Counted from the first letter of the stretch, positions 27,347-38,627 are shown. The stretch: 64,000 bases of DNA from Arthrobacter roseus (GCF_016907875.1 NZ_JAFBCU010000001.1:2604001-2668000); one strand, 5' to 3'. Numbers and translations: made by a program. The notes: generated by a model not told the origin, from the sequence alone.

Positions 27347-27628
27347 CTAGCGGCGCTTGCCCCGACGGTCGTCCTTCACATGGCCGCGGAATGTCCGCGT
27401 GAGCGCGAATTCGCCGAGCTTGTGCCCGACCATCGACTCGGTGACAAACACCGGAATGTGCTTGCGTCCGTCGTGTACGGCGATCGTGTGACCCAACATG
27501 TCGGGAACGATCATCGAACGGCGGGACCACGTCTTGATGACGTTCTTGGTGCCCTTTTCGTTTTCCTTAGCTACCTTGAGGAACAGGTGCTGATCGACGA
27601 AGGGGCCTTTCTTCAGGCTGCGTGGCAT
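27347..27628 (-). CDS. rpsS: 30S ribosomal protein S19 (uS19)
   Basis: A 93-residue uS19 of normal length: [44 protein letters not shown] and [18 protein letters not shown]. It forms part of the 30S head with uS13. It lies 12 bases after rplB. Confidence 0.98.
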   Translation of the reverse strand: MPRSLKKGPFVDQHLFLKVAKENEKGTKNVIKTWSRRSMIVPDMLGHTIAVHDGRKHIPVFVTESMVGHKLGEFALTRTFRGHVKDDRRGKRR

Positions 27629-27640
27629 GTCTCCAGGCTC

Positions 27641-28480
27641 CTATCGCTTGTTCTTGCCGGAACGACGGCGACGCACAATTTGCTTGTCGCTCTCTTTATT
27701 GGCGTGACGAGTACGGCCCTCACGCTTACCGTTGGGGTTGACCGGGTGACGTCCACCGGAGGTCTTGCCTTCACCACCACCATGTGGGTGATCAACAGGG
27801 TTCATGGCGACACCACGGACGGTTGGGCGAACGCCCTTCCAGCGGAGACGGCCAGCCTTGCCCCAGTTGATGTTGGACTGCTCTGCGTTACCGACTTCAC
27901 CGATGGTTGCCCGACAACGAGCATCCACATTGCGGATCTCACCAGAAGGCAGACGCAACTGGGCGTTCTTGCCTTCACGCGCTACCAGCTGAACGGAGGC
28001 ACCCGCAGAGCGCGCCATCTTGGCTCCACCACCGGGACGCAGCTCCACAGCGTGGATAACGGTACCCACCGGGATATTACGCAACGGCAAGTTGTTACCG
28101 GGCTTGATGTCAGCACCAGGTCCAGCCTCGACGAAGTCGCCCTGCTTGAGCTTGTTCGGCGCAACGATGTAGCGCTTGGTGCCGTCAACGTAGTGCAGCA
28201 GCGCAATGCGAGCCGTACGGTTCGGGTCATACTCAATTTCGGCAACGCGAGCGTTGACGCCGTCCTTGTCGTGGCGACGGAAGTCGATTAGACGGTACTG
28301 ACGTTTGTGGCCACCACCCTTGTGACGGGTGGTGATCTTACCGGAGTTGTTGCGGCCGCCCGTCTTATGGAGCGGACGCAGCAGTGATTTCTCCGGCGTC
28401 GACCGTGTGATTTCTGTGAAGTCCGCTACGCTCGAGCCGCGACGGCCCGGTGTAGTCGGCTTATATTTACGGATTCCCAT
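27641..28480 (-). CDS. rplB: 50S ribosomal protein L2 (uL2)
   Basis: A 279-residue uL2. [41 protein letters not shown], and the conserved [18 protein letters not shown] loop near the peptidyl-transferase centre are all present, with the basic end [10 protein letters not shown]. It lies 31 bases after rplW. Confidence 0.98.
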   Translation of the reverse strand: MGIRKYKPTTPGRRGSSVADFTEITRSTPEKSLLRPLHKTGGRNNSGKITTRHKGGGHKRQYRLIDFRRHDKDGVNARVAEIEYDPNRTARIALLHYVDGTKRYIVAPNKLKQGDFVEAGPGADIKPGNNLPLRNIPVGTVIHAVELRPGGGAKMARSAGASVQLVAREGKNAQLRLPSGEIRNVDARCRATIGEVGNAEQSNINWGKAGRLRWKGVRPTVRGVAMNPVDHPHGGGEGKTSGGRHPVNPNGKREGRTRHANKESDKQIVRRRRSGKNKR

Positions 28481-28511
28481 AGTTCATTTCCTCGTTAAAG
28501 TGGTCTCCGCC

Positions 28512-28817
28512 CTAGCTGAGCGGACCGCCGAAGATGTCGATTGTGCCGTTCTTCAGAGTGACGATTGCACGCTTTGTATCCTTGCGTGCACCCCATCCGA
28601 ACTTGGTGCGCTTGCGCTTACCGACACGGTTAATGGTGTTGATCGAATCAACCTTGACCGAGAAGATCTTCTCGATAGCAAACTTGATTTCGGTCTTGTT
28701 TGAACGCGGATCCACGAGGAAGGTGTACTTACCTTCATCGATCAGACCGTAGCTCTTTTCCGAAACGACTGGTGCGAGCACCACGTCACGGGGGTCCTTG
28801 GCGATGGTCGCGCTCAT
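28512..28817 (-). CDS. rplW: 50S ribosomal protein L23 (uL23)
   Basis: A 101-residue uL23: [40 protein letters not shown], and the [20 protein letters not shown] region. It is the tunnel-exit docking site for trigger factor and SRP. Its start overlaps the rplD stop by four bases. Confidence 0.98.
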   Translation of the reverse strand: MSATIAKDPRDVVLAPVVSEKSYGLIDEGKYTFLVDPRSNKTEIKFAIEKIFSVKVDSINTINRVGKRKRTKFGWGARKDTKRAIVTLKNGTIDIFGGPLS

Positions 28818-29437
28818 TTGGCGGCCTCCTTAGCGATGTTCTTGCCAACGAAAGCGTCGTAGGCAGCCTTGGTGAAGACCACGTCATCAGCAACGAGCAC
28901 GTCATAGGTGTTCAGCTGATCCTGGTAGATCACGTGAACGTGCTCGAGGTTGCGGACCGACAGAGCTGCGACGTCGTTCTCGCGTTCGATGACAACGAGC
29001 AACCGCTTGCGGGCCGAGATGGCTCGCAGCGCAGTCATGGAGCCCTTGGTCGACGGGGTATCCCCTTGTCCGAGAGCCTCGATCACGTGGATACGATCAG
29101 TGCGTGCCCGATCAGAAAGTGCACCGCGGAGAGCCGCAGCCTTCATCTTCTTGGGGGTGCGCTGGCTGTAGTCACGCGGCGTTGGGCCGTGCACAACTCC
29201 ACCACCGGTCATGTGTGGTGCGCGGATTGAACCCTGACGGGCACGTCCGGTTCCCTTCTGCTTGAAGGGCTTGCGGCCGGCACCGGAAACTTCGGCACGG
29301 TTCTTGGTCTTGTGCGTTCCCTGGCGTGCAGCAGCAAGCTGAGCAACCACTACCTGATGAATCAGGGGCACATTGGTCTGGACGTCGAAGATCTCTGCGG
29401 GGAGATCAACATTGATGGTCTTGGTATCGATTGCCAT
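28814..29437 (-). CDS. rplD: 50S ribosomal protein L4 (uL4)
   Basis: A 207-residue uL4. The tunnel loop has [26 protein letters not shown]-type sequence and [16 protein letters not shown]. In enteric bacteria uL4 represses its own operon; no homologous leader structure is evident here. It lies four bases after rplC. Confidence 0.98.
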   Translation of the reverse strand: MAIDTKTINVDLPAEIFDVQTNVPLIHQVVVAQLAAARQGTHKTKNRAEVSGAGRKPFKQKGTGRARQGSIRAPHMTGGGVVHGPTPRDYSQRTPKKMKAAALRGALSDRARTDRIHVIEALGQGDTPSTKGSMTALRAISARKRLLVVIERENDVAALSVRNLEHVHVIYQDQLNTYDVLVADDVVFTKAAYDAFVGKNIAKEAAK

Positions 29438-29441
29438 CGAA

Positions 29442-30092
29442 CTAGGCTCCCTTCACAGCGGAACGGACGAGAACGACCGAACCACGGGCACCGGGGACGG
29501 CACCCTTGATCAGCAGCAGTGACTTCTCGGCATCCACACCGTGAACCGTGAGGTTCATAGTGGTGAGGCGAACGGCGCCCATACGGCCCGCCATCCGCTT
29601 GCCCTTGAAGACACGGCCCGGGGTAGATGCGCCACCGATGGAACCGGGCTTGCGGTGGTTCTTGTGCGAACCGTGCGAAGCACCGACGCCCGAGAACCCG
29701 TGGCGCTTCATAACGCCGGCGAATCCCTTACCCTTGGTGGTGCCGACGACGTCGACCTTCTGGCCGGACTCGAAAACCTCGACAGAGAGTTCCTGTCCTA
29801 GCTCATAGGATGCGGCGTCAGCCGTGCGCAGTTCAACAACGTGACGGCGTGCAGTAACGCCCGCCTTCTCGAAGTGTCCTGCCAGAGGCTTTGTTACCTT
29901 GCGTGGGTCGATCTGGCCATAGCCAATCTGGACTGCCGTGTAGCCATCAGCCTCGGCGTTGCGCAGCTGGGTAACAACGTTGGAATCAGCCTGAACAACA
30001 GTCACCGGAATAAGGCGGTTGTTCTCATCCCACACCTGGGTCATGCCGAGCTTCGTGCCCAGCAGTCCTTTTACGTTACGGATTACGGTCAT
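29442..30092 (-). CDS. rplC: 50S ribosomal protein L3 (uL3)
   Basis: A 216-residue uL3: [44 protein letters not shown] and [22 protein letters not shown]. It is an early assembly protein of the large subunit. It lies 17 bases after rpsJ. Confidence 0.98.
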   Translation of the reverse strand: MTVIRNVKGLLGTKLGMTQVWDENNRLIPVTVVQADSNVVTQLRNAEADGYTAVQIGYGQIDPRKVTKPLAGHFEKAGVTARRHVVELRTADAASYELGQELSVEVFESGQKVDVVGTTKGKGFAGVMKRHGFSGVGASHGSHKNHRKPGSIGGASTPGRVFKGKRMAGRMGAVRLTTMNLTVHGVDAEKSLLLIKGAVPGARGSVVLVRSAVKGA

Positions 30093-30109
30093 AGTTTCTC
30101 AGCACCTCC

Positions 30110-30418
30110 CTACAGTTTGATTTCGATATTCACGTCAGCCGGCAGGTCGAGACGCATCAGCGAATCAACTGCCTTCGGCGTGGGGTCGATAATGTCGATC
30201 AGACGCTTGTGCGTGCGCATTTCAAAGTGCTCGCGGCTGTCCTTGTACTTGTGCGGCGAACGAATAACGCAGTAAACGTTCTTCTCCGTTGGCAGCGGCA
30301 CAGGGCCCACTACCGTTGCGCCTGCACGCGTGACCGTCTCAACGATCTTCCGGGCCGAAACATCTATGACCTCGTGGTCATATGACTTCAGCCGAATGCG
30401 GATTTTTTGTCCCGCCAT
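30110..30418 (-). CDS. rpsJ: 30S ribosomal protein S10 (uS10)
   Basis: A 102-residue uS10 (NusE), ribosomal and also an antitermination factor working with NusG, whose gene is at 59738. [48 protein letters not shown] and RTHKRLIDI are canonical. The ATG at 30418 gives the exact family length; longer starts were rejected. It leads the S10 group after a 357-base gap. Confidence 0.98.
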
Positions 30419-30775
30419 GGCGTCGTGCCTCTTTCTCCAGTGAGTACCTATGTGGTGCCCTTGTGCAATTACCGTGCCGAGACCCTTGGATCCAGCACCT
30501 CCTCCAGCAGACTGAATCCGGATGACCGGGTTCCTCACTCTGCCGAGGGACCGACCCCCGCGGTCGGGCGTGTCGCATAAGATGTGCCAACACCGCCCGA
30601 AGAATTGGGGAGGGTTATATTTGGTCTCTGCTACTCGTTGGACGAACTCCCTGCACCTGGCATTATCCAGACCGGGATTCCGTCTCGTTTCGAGCACGCG
30701 AGAGCGCTTGAACAACTCAATCAGTGTGCCAGACTCGCGAAGAGATTGCGAATCCGATCTCCATGGCGCAACAAG
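30419..30775 (-). promoter_or_regulatory. Upstream region of the S10 operon
   Basis: No convincing coding frame is present in these 357 bases. The rpsJ promoter and leader must lie here. On the minus strand TATAAC (30614-30619) is the best -10-like hexamer and GATAAT near 30662 another, but neither has a good -35. A six-base-pair stem CCGACC/GGTCGG lies near 30550-30568. No terminator for the upstream membrane-protein gene is evident, so read-through into the S10 operon is possible. Confidence 0.4.
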
Positions 30776-33700
30776 TCATGACTCGATCGAGTCCTTACTA
30801 CGATTCAACCGCCACACGGCGAAAGCGATCAATACTGCAGCCACGAGCGTCAACAGAATGAAGGTGTAACCACGCAGGAACCACAACACCGCGAGCGACA
30901 AGCCCGCTGCTCCCCACCACGTGAATGTTCGGGATTGCCGAATGACTCCGTGGAGAAGAAGTGCAACGTGACCGAGAAGTGCCCAGAGCTGGTAGCCCGA
31001 GTCCTGGGTCAGAAGTGCTAGTAGACCGCTCGTACTAAGTATCGCTGCAGCACCCAACATCCACGCTTGACCGGCAACGGGCCGGCCCCGACGGTGTTCG
31101 TAGAGCGCGATCAGCGCGATGGCGACCGCCCAGGTCTGGACGAACCAAAAGATCGATGCCGTCGGATCCAGATGATTCCATATACCTGCAGCGGCAAACA
31201 CTGCCACCAGGAAGATTCCTTCACCGGCCAGCTCACGCCTTCTCTTGGGCACTTCACGTGCAGCGAAGAATGCGGCAACCACCAGTAGTACAGACGCGGC
31301 CACAACCAGCTGTCCTCCCGTCATGGCGGCGAGAGAGCCGAGTGCGAGCGCAGTGACTACCGGCAATATTGCGTAGAGGCGGCGGACCTTCCCGACTCGG
31401 TACCGTCGACCCACCATAATCCACGCATAGACGAAGACGAAAGCGCCGCTATGGGCCAGTAACTGCAGTTCCCGGAAACCCCATTCAAGGTTCAGCATCC
31501 GAATAATCTCAGCACCAGCGCACCAGCAAGCGGCAATGGACACGATAGAGCCCAGCCCATATAGCCACGACACATTCCAAGTGTGGGATTCCAGAAGAAC
31601 AACAATGGCCACGATCAGAAGGACTCCGGCCGGAGCCCAGCCACTGGCCGCAACCGAGAAAACGAGCCCCTCGACGAGGAATACTACGGTAGCCACCGTC
31701 GCCGTCGTCATTCGTCGTCGCCCAGCTGCTGTTGTACTGCGAATAGTCATCACCAGCACTGCGAGAATCGTAGACAGTGTGGCGACCGCTGCATCAGGAA
31801 GTTCAGCTGCGCCAAGCCAACCCTCATCGCTGAACGGTGGCGCGGAACTGAACACGATGAGCATCAAGGGAACACAGGCTAACGCAAGGTAGCGGAGCTC
31901 CTTGCGACTCCAGGCGGAGATAACAAGGGCCACTACGCACAAGACAGCCAGTGCAGTCGCCGTCACCCCTCGTTGCGCGAGCGCACCTGCCAGTACCAGG
32001 TATCCGGCCTGTGTAGCCGCTAGAAACGCGATGGTGAGCCACCCGGAGGCGCGCTGGAAATCGAGGTTTCTTGTGTATCGCCGGAACAGCGTTCGCAAGA
32101 GCTCCTGAACAAGCAATGAGATGGTAAACACGGTGACAAATGTATGAATCGAGACCCTCTGATCCCAGAGGAACACACTGGTCAAAAGCGTCAGCTGAAT
32201 CTGTCCGCTAAGAAAATACGAGCCCTTGGCAAAGCGACTGTCGTGCAGAGCAGCAATCGTGAAGCAGTAGACAAGCCCGATGCCGAGGAGAATCTCATAG
32301 TCAACGACCTCAAACACGGACATCGCCAAGAACGCGGTCAGGGGGAAGACGGCACCGCTGGGAATCTCAATCCATCGAAGCCGGCGGAAGAGAGCGAGAC
32401 CGCTGATAACGGTACCGAGCGACAGCGTCCACAACGCCGTGATGTCAGTCCATAGTGGACCATCCACCTGTAGAAGCCCGCTGACGGTTCCGATAGACAG
32501 GACGGCATACACGGTAGTGGCAACCCCGACCCCCTTCGCAGAGGCCCCACGGCGCAACTGTCCCAGGCTCACCAACTGATTAATGAGGAATCCCAGTGAC
32601 AACACCACGAGCGCCATGGACAACGCGCCGATTCCCCAGGCCTCTGACCAGTGCCCGTAAGTGAATACAGAGGCGGCCACGGCTACGAGCCCCTGCGCTG
32701 TATACCGGTAGACCGACCGCGCAACCCGATCTGGGTGGTGAGCTGCCAGAATGAACGCATAGCCCACGGACCCAGTCAATAGAAGCTCATAATCATGAAC
32801 TCCGAAAACGGGAATCGCGAAGACAGCGGTCGTGACGATAGCTATCGGGCTAACAGCCTCTAGCCAAGCCAGGCGATGGAAAAGCAGAGTTGCCGGAACC
32901 GCGAGCCCAAACAATGGCAGCCACAGACCCGCTGTGACCAGCCACTCGGGCGCGAAGTTCGCTAAAAGCAACACGGCAGCGACGTAAGCCACCCCACCAC
33001 TCACAACAATCACATACGCGGGGCTTCGGAGATCACGCTTCCGCAGGAGCTGGACGAGGCTGACGAATTGATTGATGACAAGAGCCACGATGATAGCGAG
33101 TATGCCCAGATGTGGAGCAGCCGCGGCCCTAACTGAAGGCCAGTAATCCGCCACGAGAAGACCTACGGCCACGACTGCCTGTGCCCTGGCCACGAGTACA
33201 TACGTTGTCTGCGTCACTGAGTGGGGTAGTGAAGTGACCGCACGTAGTACCGCATATGTCAGGACTACAGCAACTATGATTTCGAAACGCCACAGCTCAT
33301 AAGGCGGCATGAAGAGCACGAGAACGAGGGCGGCGGGGACTAGAAACTCGCCAGCCTTCCGGATGCGCCAGGCAAGTAGCATCGCCACTAGAGCCGCCGT
33401 AAGCACCACCGTCAGTATCTCCGTAGCGACGAGGTCATGTTCGGACCCGATCGCGAGACCGATAAACGCCATGAGTAGAGCAATGCCGAAGGTCCAGTAG
33501 ACGTCCACGATCTGCCAAGCACGCAAGCCATCGACGCCGCGCGGAGAATCAACCGGTGCCATGTCCCTCGCACCCGAGCCCGGCAGGGGGGAGGTTCGCA
33601 TCGCAGCAAGATGAGTATCGAAACACACTGCCCAACGAGACGGCAGGCAGACCACAGCAATCGACTGAAGTGCAACACACGCAGCACCAACGTTTACAAC

Positions 33701-34891
33701 GATGGCGGCATCGGCTTCAAGCGTCGCGGCGACGGAAAGCACGGCGATGACTAGGGTTACCCTCAAGCCATAAACATTGAGGACCTGTGCCCTGGAACGC
33801 GCAACCACCCACAGGGACGCGACATAGTAGAAGAAAGCTGCAGCCGAGATGAAGAAGTAGTCCAATGCCTCAAGGAATGAAAAGTTCAGGAGTGACACCC
33901 CAATGACGCCCGGAACAATGTAACCATGAACTTCTTGAATGACCTGTAGGTACAGACGTCCGGCCCAACGCGGACGTAGCTTTCCGATTACGGTCAGTAC
34001 CGCAGCGGCGGCAATCGTCGCGGCGAAATACCAGACCAATCCGGCTCCGAGGACGTTAGCCGGCGCCCAGGCAACCGAGAGCATAAAGGGCAGCGTGAGG
34101 TAGGCCACCACGCGGCTTTTCAAGCGAATAGCAGCATTCAGGAAGGCTGCTCCACCTAGGACGGCAGTCGCTATCCATGACCAGCCGAGATGGTGAAGGA
34201 CGAAAATGTTCAACGCCAAACCAACGAATGGAATCATTGCAAGTGCCGCGCCAACAAACGCCACCCCAGCGGGGCGTAGCCGGATCACGCGTTTATGAAT
34301 CCATAGTCCACCTCCGTAAAATAGCGAAGTTACAGACACGACGACCCCAAAGCGCAGGGCGGATGAAAAGTCAGATCCGATGAACAGCGTCGTAGCCGCG
34401 ACCAGCAACAGGCTCGCGGTGAAGAGCGTGATGTTGATGTTTCGGAGGTCCCGGGAGGCTCTGGCATCGGCAGTGGCAACCTTCGACGCCCCAGGGCTCT
34501 TAGGCCTCACGGATGTGGCGGCTACAGCTTTTGGCGCCTTTACCCCCTGCTGCGAAGTATACGAGCTCTCCCTGGCCCCCTCGTTCTCAGGGACCCGCAC
34601 GAATTCAGGTGTCCGCTCGGTGGATACCACTGGTCTTGGAGTAAGCGACTCCGTCGAAACTGCTGCAGATGCTGTGGTGGTGCCCGTCGTCATATTTTCG
34701 GGAACGGCTGATGCGCTCGAGATGGCGGCTGCATTCCACCCCGCAGCGTATCCCTCTTCGAAGATCACAGCCGCCGGCGGTAAAACGCGAGTGTCCGCTG
34801 GAGCGCCCGTGCTCTTTCCGGAAAGAGACTTGAACCGCCATCCGCACGCCACACCTACAGCGAGGCCAATCACCAATACAAATACGATCAT
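30776..34891 (-). CDS. Giant polytopic membrane protein with internal repeats, function unknown
   Basis: About 1371 residues. One N-terminal helix (MIVFVLVIGLAVGVACGW) is followed by an Ala/Ser/Thr/Pro-rich linker to about residue 150 and then an almost unbroken series of hydrophobic helices, probably more than 30. A unit of about 164 residues repeats: VHDYELLL near 699 and VDYEILL near 863, INQFVSLVQLL near 606 and INQLVSLGQLR near 770, with a weaker first copy (PPYEL near 530) and third end near 930. I see no catalytic motif or known transporter signature. The arrangement of one helix, a linker and many helices resembles DUF2339-like proteins, but that is only a topological likeness. The start is ATG 34891 or GTG 34912. 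It lies between tuf and rpsJ, on their strand. Confidence 0.85.
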   Translation of the reverse strand: MIVFVLVIGLAVGVACGWRFKSLSGKSTGAPADTRVLPPAAVIFEEGYAAGWNAAAISSASAVPENMTTGTTTASAAVSTESLTPRPVVSTERTPEFVRVPENEGARESSYTSQQGVKAPKAVAATSVRPKSPGASKVATADARASRDLRNINITLFTASLLLVAATTLFIGSDFSSALRFGVVVSVTSLFYGGGLWIHKRVIRLRPAGVAFVGAALAMIPFVGLALNIFVLHHLGWSWIATAVLGGAAFLNAAIRLKSRVVAYLTLPFMLSVAWAPANVLGAGLVWYFAATIAAAAVLTVIGKLRPRWAGRLYLQVIQEVHGYIVPGVIGVSLLNFSFLEALDYFFISAAAFFYYVASLWVVARSRAQVLNVYGLRVTLVIAVLSVAATLEADAAIVVNVGAACVALQSIAVVCLPSRWAVCFDTHLAAMRTSPLPGSGARDMAPVDSPRGVDGLRAWQIVDVYWTFGIALLMAFIGLAIGSEHDLVATEILTVVLTAALVAMLLAWRIRKAGEFLVPAALVLVLFMPPYELWRFEIIVAVVLTYAVLRAVTSLPHSVTQTTYVLVARAQAVVAVGLLVADYWPSVRAAAAPHLGILAIIVALVINQFVSLVQLLRKRDLRSPAYVIVVSGGVAYVAAVLLLANFAPEWLVTAGLWLPLFGLAVPATLLFHRLAWLEAVSPIAIVTTAVFAIPVFGVHDYELLLTGSVGYAFILAAHHPDRVARSVYRYTAQGLVAVAASVFTYGHWSEAWGIGALSMALVVLSLGFLINQLVSLGQLRRGASAKGVGVATTVYAVLSIGTVSGLLQVDGPLWTDITALWTLSLGTVISGLALFRRLRWIEIPSGAVFPLTAFLAMSVFEVVDYEILLGIGLVYCFTIAALHDSRFAKGSYFLSGQIQLTLLTSVFLWDQRVSIHTFVTVFTISLLVQELLRTLFRRYTRNLDFQRASGWLTIAFLAATQAGYLVLAGALAQRGVTATALAVLCVVALVISAWSRKELRYLALACVPLMLIVFSSAPPFSDEGWLGAAELPDAAVATLSTILAVLVMTIRSTTAAGRRRMTTATVATVVFLVEGLVFSVAASGWAPAGVLLIVAIVVLLESHTWNVSWLYGLGSIVSIAACWCAGAEIIRMLNLEWGFRELQLLAHSGAFVFVYAWIMVGRRYRVGKVRRLYAILPVVTALALGSLAAMTGGQLVVAASVLLVVAAFFAAREVPKRRRELAGEGIFLVAVFAAAGIWNHLDPTASIFWFVQTWAVAIALIALYEHRRGRPVAGQAWMLGAAAILSTSGLLALLTQDSGYQLWALLGHVALLLHGVIRQSRTFTWWGAAGLSLAVLWFLRGYTFILLTLVAAVLIAFAVWRLNRSKDSIES

Positions 34892-35002
34892 GTTGTAGAA
34901 AGACTCCCCCACGTGGTGGTTGTCGCCGTTACCAAGACAACCGTCATCCTATCGACATAGTCCTCGAAGGAAGTTTCGTCTGTGGATAACTGCGAGTTAA
35001 CG

Positions 35003-35042
35003 CACGAATCCCCCTGTTGCGAATGCAACAGGGGGATTCGTG
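35003..35042 (-). terminator. Perfect 18-bp hairpin after tuf
   Basis: CACGAATCCCCCTGTTGC (35003-35020) and its exact reverse complement (35025-35042) flank a GAAT loop. It lies 38 bases after the tuf stop. On the minus strand the tail is CGTTAACTCG, with no U-tract. It most likely ends the str operon before the membrane-protein gene. Confidence 0.8.
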
Positions 35043-35080
35043 TTTGATCCCGTTAGCCGGGACCTGCAAGGAGTCAGAGA

Positions 35081-36271
35081 CTACTTGTTGATTTTCGTCA
35101 CACGTCCTGAACCAACGGTGCGTCCACCTTCGCGAATTGCGAAGCTGAGTCCGTCTTCCATGGCGATCGGCTGGATCAGATCAACGGTCATTTCCGTGTT
35201 ATCACCGGGCATAACCATCTCGGTGCCTTCAGGCAACGTGATGACGCCAGTGACGTCCGTTGTGCGGAAGTAGAACTGAGGACGGTAGTTCGAGTAGAAC
35301 GGGTTGTGGCGTCCGCCCTCATCCTTCGAGAGAATGTACACATTCGCATCGAAGTTGGTGTGCGGGGTGATCGAGCCCGGCTTCACGATAACCTGACCAC
35401 GCTCAACGTCTTCACGCTTGATACCGCGCAGCAACAGACCACAGTTCTCGCCTGCCCATGCTTCATCGAGCTGCTTGTGGAACATTTCAATGCCGGTTAC
35501 CGTCGTCTTCTGGACCGGACGGATGCCAACGATTTCGACGTCGGAGTTGATCTTCAGGGTGCCACGCTCGGCACGGCCAGTGACGACAGTTCCACGACCG
35601 GTGATCGTGAAGACGTCCTCAACGGGCATCAGGAACGGCTTGTCCTTGTCGCGAATCGGGTCCGGAACGCTATCGTCAACTGCCTGCATCAATTCCTCGA
35701 TGGACTTGACCCACGTCGCGTCCCCTTCGAGAGCCTTGAGAGCCGAGACTCGGATTACAGGAGCGTTGTCGCCATCGAAACCCTGGTCCCCAAGAAGTTC
35801 GCGGACTTCCATTTCCACGAGGTCCAGCAGTTCCTCGTCGTCAACCATGTCTGACTTGTTCAAAGCGACCATCAGGTAGGGAACACCAACCTGGCGGGCA
35901 AGAAGAACATGCTCACGCGTCTGTGCCATTGGGCCGTCTGTCGCTGCAACCACGAGGATTGCACCGTCCATCTGAGCAGCACCAGTGATCATGTTCTTGA
36001 TGTAGTCAGCGTGGCCCGGAGCATCAACGTGAGCGTAGTGACGCTTCTCCGTCTGGTACTCAATATGCGAAATGTTGATCGTGATGCCGCGCTGGCGTTC
36101 TTCGGGCGCGTTGTCGATCTGATCGAAAGCCGATGCCTCGTTGATGTCAGGGTACTTGTCGTGCAACACCTTAGAGATAGCTGCAGTCAAAGTGGTCTTA
36201 CCGTGGTCAACGTGACCGATGGTTCCGATGTTTACGTGCGGCTTTGTCCGCTCGAACTTGGCCTTGGCCAC
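35081..36271 (-). CDS. tuf: Elongation factor Tu
   Basis: A 396-residue EF-Tu. G1 is [10 protein letters not shown] (about 18-27), G3 is [12 protein letters not shown] (Ala replaces the Cys of E. coli) and G4 is ALNKSDMVD. Domains 2 and 3 include [16 protein letters not shown] and RTTDVTGVI. The start is GTG with AGGAGG upstream. It is the last gene of the rpsL-rpsG-fusA-tuf set, separated from fusA by 162 bases that contain a strong hairpin, so it may also have its own promoter. Confidence 0.98.
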   Translation of the reverse strand: MAKAKFERTKPHVNIGTIGHVDHGKTTLTAAISKVLHDKYPDINEASAFDQIDNAPEERQRGITINISHIEYQTEKRHYAHVDAPGHADYIKNMITGAAQMDGAILVVAATDGPMAQTREHVLLARQVGVPYLMVALNKSDMVDDEELLDLVEMEVRELLGDQGFDGDNAPVIRVSALKALEGDATWVKSIEELMQAVDDSVPDPIRDKDKPFLMPVEDVFTITGRGTVVTGRAERGTLKINSDVEIVGIRPVQKTTVTGIEMFHKQLDEAWAGENCGLLLRGIKREDVERGQVIVKPGSITPHTNFDANVYILSKDEGGRHNPFYSNYRPQFYFRTTDVTGVITLPEGTEMVMPGDNTEMTVDLIQPIAMEDGLSFAIREGGRTVGSGRVTKINK

Positions 36272-36383
36272 GAGTTCCTCCTAGAACGATTTAAGAAGTC
36301 TTACTCTCGGTGACGCTTTTCGTCACCGAAACTTCAGCAAGTCTACTTGGGGCATTGTCAATTGATGAAATTCCATCCCGTAC

Positions 36384-36421
36384 CGTCGTCGTCGACCCCT
36401 GACAGGGATTCGACGACGACG
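36384..36421 (-). terminator. Perfect hairpin between fusA and tuf
   Basis: CGTCGTCGTCGA (36384-36395) pairs perfectly with TCGACGACGACG (36410-36421), with CCCT/AGGG extending the stem inside. It begins 12 bases after the fusA stop. There is no U-tract, so partial termination or processing that sets the tuf/fusA ratio is more likely than a full stop. Confidence 0.65.
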
Positions 36422-36433
36422 TGAGTACGGAAG

Positions 36434-38548
36434 TTACTCTCCGCGGTTCTTCTGAACAATTTCCTCGGCGACTGCCTTGGGAACCTCGGAATAGCTGTCG
36501 AACTGCATGGAGTACACTGCGCGGCCCTGGGTCTTTGACCGAAGGTCCCCGATATATCCGAACATTTCGGACAGCGGCACGTTAGCGCGCACTACCTTGA
36601 CGCCACTGGCATCCTCCATCGAGAGAATCTGTCCACGGCGCGAATTCAGATCGCCGATCACGTCTCCCATGTATTCCTCCGGTGTACGAACCTCTACCGC
36701 CATCAGCGGTTCGAGCAGCACCGGATTGGCACGCCTAGCGCCCTCCTTGAAGACCTGCGATCCCGCGATCTTAAAGGCCATTTCGGAAGAGTCGACGTCG
36801 TGGTAGGCACCGTCAAGCAATTTCGCCTTGACGCCAACCAACGGATATCCAGCCAGGATACCCAAACGCATTGCATCCTGGATTCCGGCGTCAATGGACG
36901 GAATGTACTCGCGAGGAATACGTCCACCGGTGACCTTGTTCTCGAACTCGTAGAACACGCCGTCTGACGTGTCCAGCGGCTCGAATGAAACCTGAACCTT
37001 CGCGAACTGACCCGATCCACCCGTCTGCTTCTTGTGAGTGAAATCGACCTTGTCTACCGCGTTCTTGATGGTTTCACGGTACGCCACCTGAGGCTTGCCA
37101 ACGTTCGCCTCAACACGGAATTCCCGACGCATGCGGTCGACAAGAATGTCTAGGTGCAGCTCACCCATGCCACCGATTTCCGTCTGCCCGGTGTCCTCGT
37201 TCTGAGTCACCGTGAAGGTGGGGTCTTCGTCCGAGAGTTTCTGGATAGCTAGTGACAGCTTCTCCTGGTCACCCTTGGTCTTCGGTTCGATTGCAACGAA
37301 GATTACCGGCTCCGGGAAGCTCATAGATTCCAGAACGATCGGGTGGGCCGGATCGCATAGGGTGTCGCCGGTAGTGACGTCCTTCAACCCGATGGCCGCA
37401 TAGATGTGACCCGTGGTGATCTCGTCCACAGGATTTTCCTTGTTGGCGTGCATCTGGAAGAGCTTTCCGATGCGCTCCTTCTTACCCTTTGTGGTGTTGA
37501 TCACCTGGGTGCCTGACGAGGCACGTCCCGAGTAGACCCGAATGTACGTCAACCGACCGAAGAACGGATGGGTAACGACTTTGAAAGCGAGCGCGGCGAA
37601 AGGCGCGCTTGCATCGGCCGGACGCTCGAGGATGACTTCCTCGTCGCGGATGTCATGGCCCTGAATGTTCGGAACGTCCAGCGGGGTCGGCAAGTAAGAA
37701 ACAACGGCGTCGAGCATAGGCTGAACACCCCGGTTCTTAAACGCTGAACCACAAAGGACGGGGTACGCCTCGGAGTTGATGGTCAGCTTGCGAATGCCTG
37801 CCTTGAGTTCCTCTAAGGTGAACTCTTCGCCTTCGAGGTACTTGTTCATCAGCTCGTCGCTGGCTTCCGCCACACCCTCGAGCAGCGCGGCACGGTATTC
37901 GTCGGCCTTCTCACGGAGATCTGCAGGGATCTCCTCGATTTCGTACTTGGCGCCCATGGTGACATCACCCTTGGAATCGCCGCGCCAGGTGAGCGCACGC
38001 ATCTCAACGAGGTCAATGACTCCCTCGAATTCGCTCTCGGAGCCGATCGGCAACTGCAGAACCAGAGGCTTTGCCTTCAGTCGATCCACAATGGTCTGCA
38101 CTGTGAAATAGAAGTCAGCGCCGAGTTTGTCCATCTTATTGACGAAGCAGATCCGTGGGACATCGTATTTGTCAGCCTGGCGCCATACAGTCTCTGACTG
38201 CGGCTCAACGCCTTCCTTGCCATCGAAGACAGCAACTGCACCATCGAGCACGCGCAGGGAGCGCTCGACCTCGACCGTGAAGTCAACGTGCCCTGGGGTG
38301 TCAATAATGTTGATCTGATGGTTATCCCAGTAGCAGGTCGTGGCTGCGGAAGTAATGGTGATCCCGCGTTCCTGCTCCTGCGCCATCCAGTCCATCGTCG
38401 ATGCGCCGTCGTGCGTCTCGCCGATCTTATGGTTGATGCCCGTGTAGAACAGGACTCGTTCGGTTGTGGTGGTTTTACCGGCGTCGATGTGAGCCATGAT
38501 GCCGATATTGCGGACCTTGTTGAGGTCGGTAAGCACGTCCAGTGCCAC
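36434..38548 (-). CDS. fusA: Elongation factor G
   Basis: A 704-residue EF-G that drives translocation. G1 is [20 protein letters not shown]2 [16 protein letters not shown]3 [19 protein letters not shown] and G4 FVNKMDKLG. Domain IV has [18 protein letters not shown] and the C-terminal domain [16 protein letters not shown]. The start is GTG. It lies 79 bases after rpsG, with a hairpin in between. Confidence 0.98.
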   Translation of the reverse strand: MALDVLTDLNKVRNIGIMAHIDAGKTTTTERVLFYTGINHKIGETHDGASTMDWMAQEQERGITITSAATTCYWDNHQINIIDTPGHVDFTVEVERSLRVLDGAVAVFDGKEGVEPQSETVWRQADKYDVPRICFVNKMDKLGADFYFTVQTIVDRLKAKPLVLQLPIGSESEFEGVIDLVEMRALTWRGDSKGDVTMGAKYEIEEIPADLREKADEYRAALLEGVAEASDELMNKYLEGEEFTLEELKAGIRKLTINSEAYPVLCGSAFKNRGVQPMLDAVVSYLPTPLDVPNIQGHDIRDEEVILERPADASAPFAALAFKVVTHPFFGRLTYIRVYSGRASSGTQVINTTKGKKERIGKLFQMHANKENPVDEITTGHIYAAIGLKDVTTGDTLCDPAHPIVLESMSFPEPVIFVAIEPKTKGDQEKLSLAIQKLSDEDPTFTVTQNEDTGQTEIGGMGELHLDILVDRMRREFRVEANVGKPQVAYRETIKNAVDKVDFTHKKQTGGSGQFAKVQVSFEPLDTSDGVFYEFENKVTGGRIPREYIPSIDAGIQDAMRLGILAGYPLVGVKAKLLDGAYHDVDSSEMAFKIAGSQVFKEGARRANPVLLEPLMAVEVRTPEEYMGDVIGDLNSRRGQILSMEDASGVKVVRANVPLSEMFGYIGDLRSKTQGRAVYSMQFDSYSEVPKAVAEEIVQKNRGE

Positions 38549-38587
38549 GGTGTCTCCCTTATTCCGTCAAATGGAGTTGGTTAGGCA

Positions 38588-38619
38588 CGGCGGCGGGAAA
38601 CAGATGTTTCCCGCCGCCG
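38588..38619 (-). terminator. Perfect 14-bp hairpin between rpsG and fusA
   Basis: CGGCGGCGGGAAAC (38588-38601) and GTTTCCCGCCGCCG (38606-38619) flank an AGAT loop. It begins nine bases after the rpsG stop and is followed on the minus strand by TGCCTAACC, without a U-tract. It is probably an attenuation or processing site in the str operon. Confidence 0.65.
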
Positions 38620-38627
38620 GAGGCGAT

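Noticed and set aside
27309-27530. Longer N-terminus for L22
   Set aside because: The extra 74 residues are out-of-frame rpsS sequence.
27293-28291. A 332-residue plus-strand frame opposite rplV-rpsS-rplB
   Set aside because: It spans three well-conserved genes in antisense and shows no domain; GC-rich codon bias makes such frames common.
30419-30715. Longer N-terminus for S10
   Set aside because: The extended frame adds about 100 non-conserved residues across the operon's promoter and leader; S10 is 102 residues in the family.
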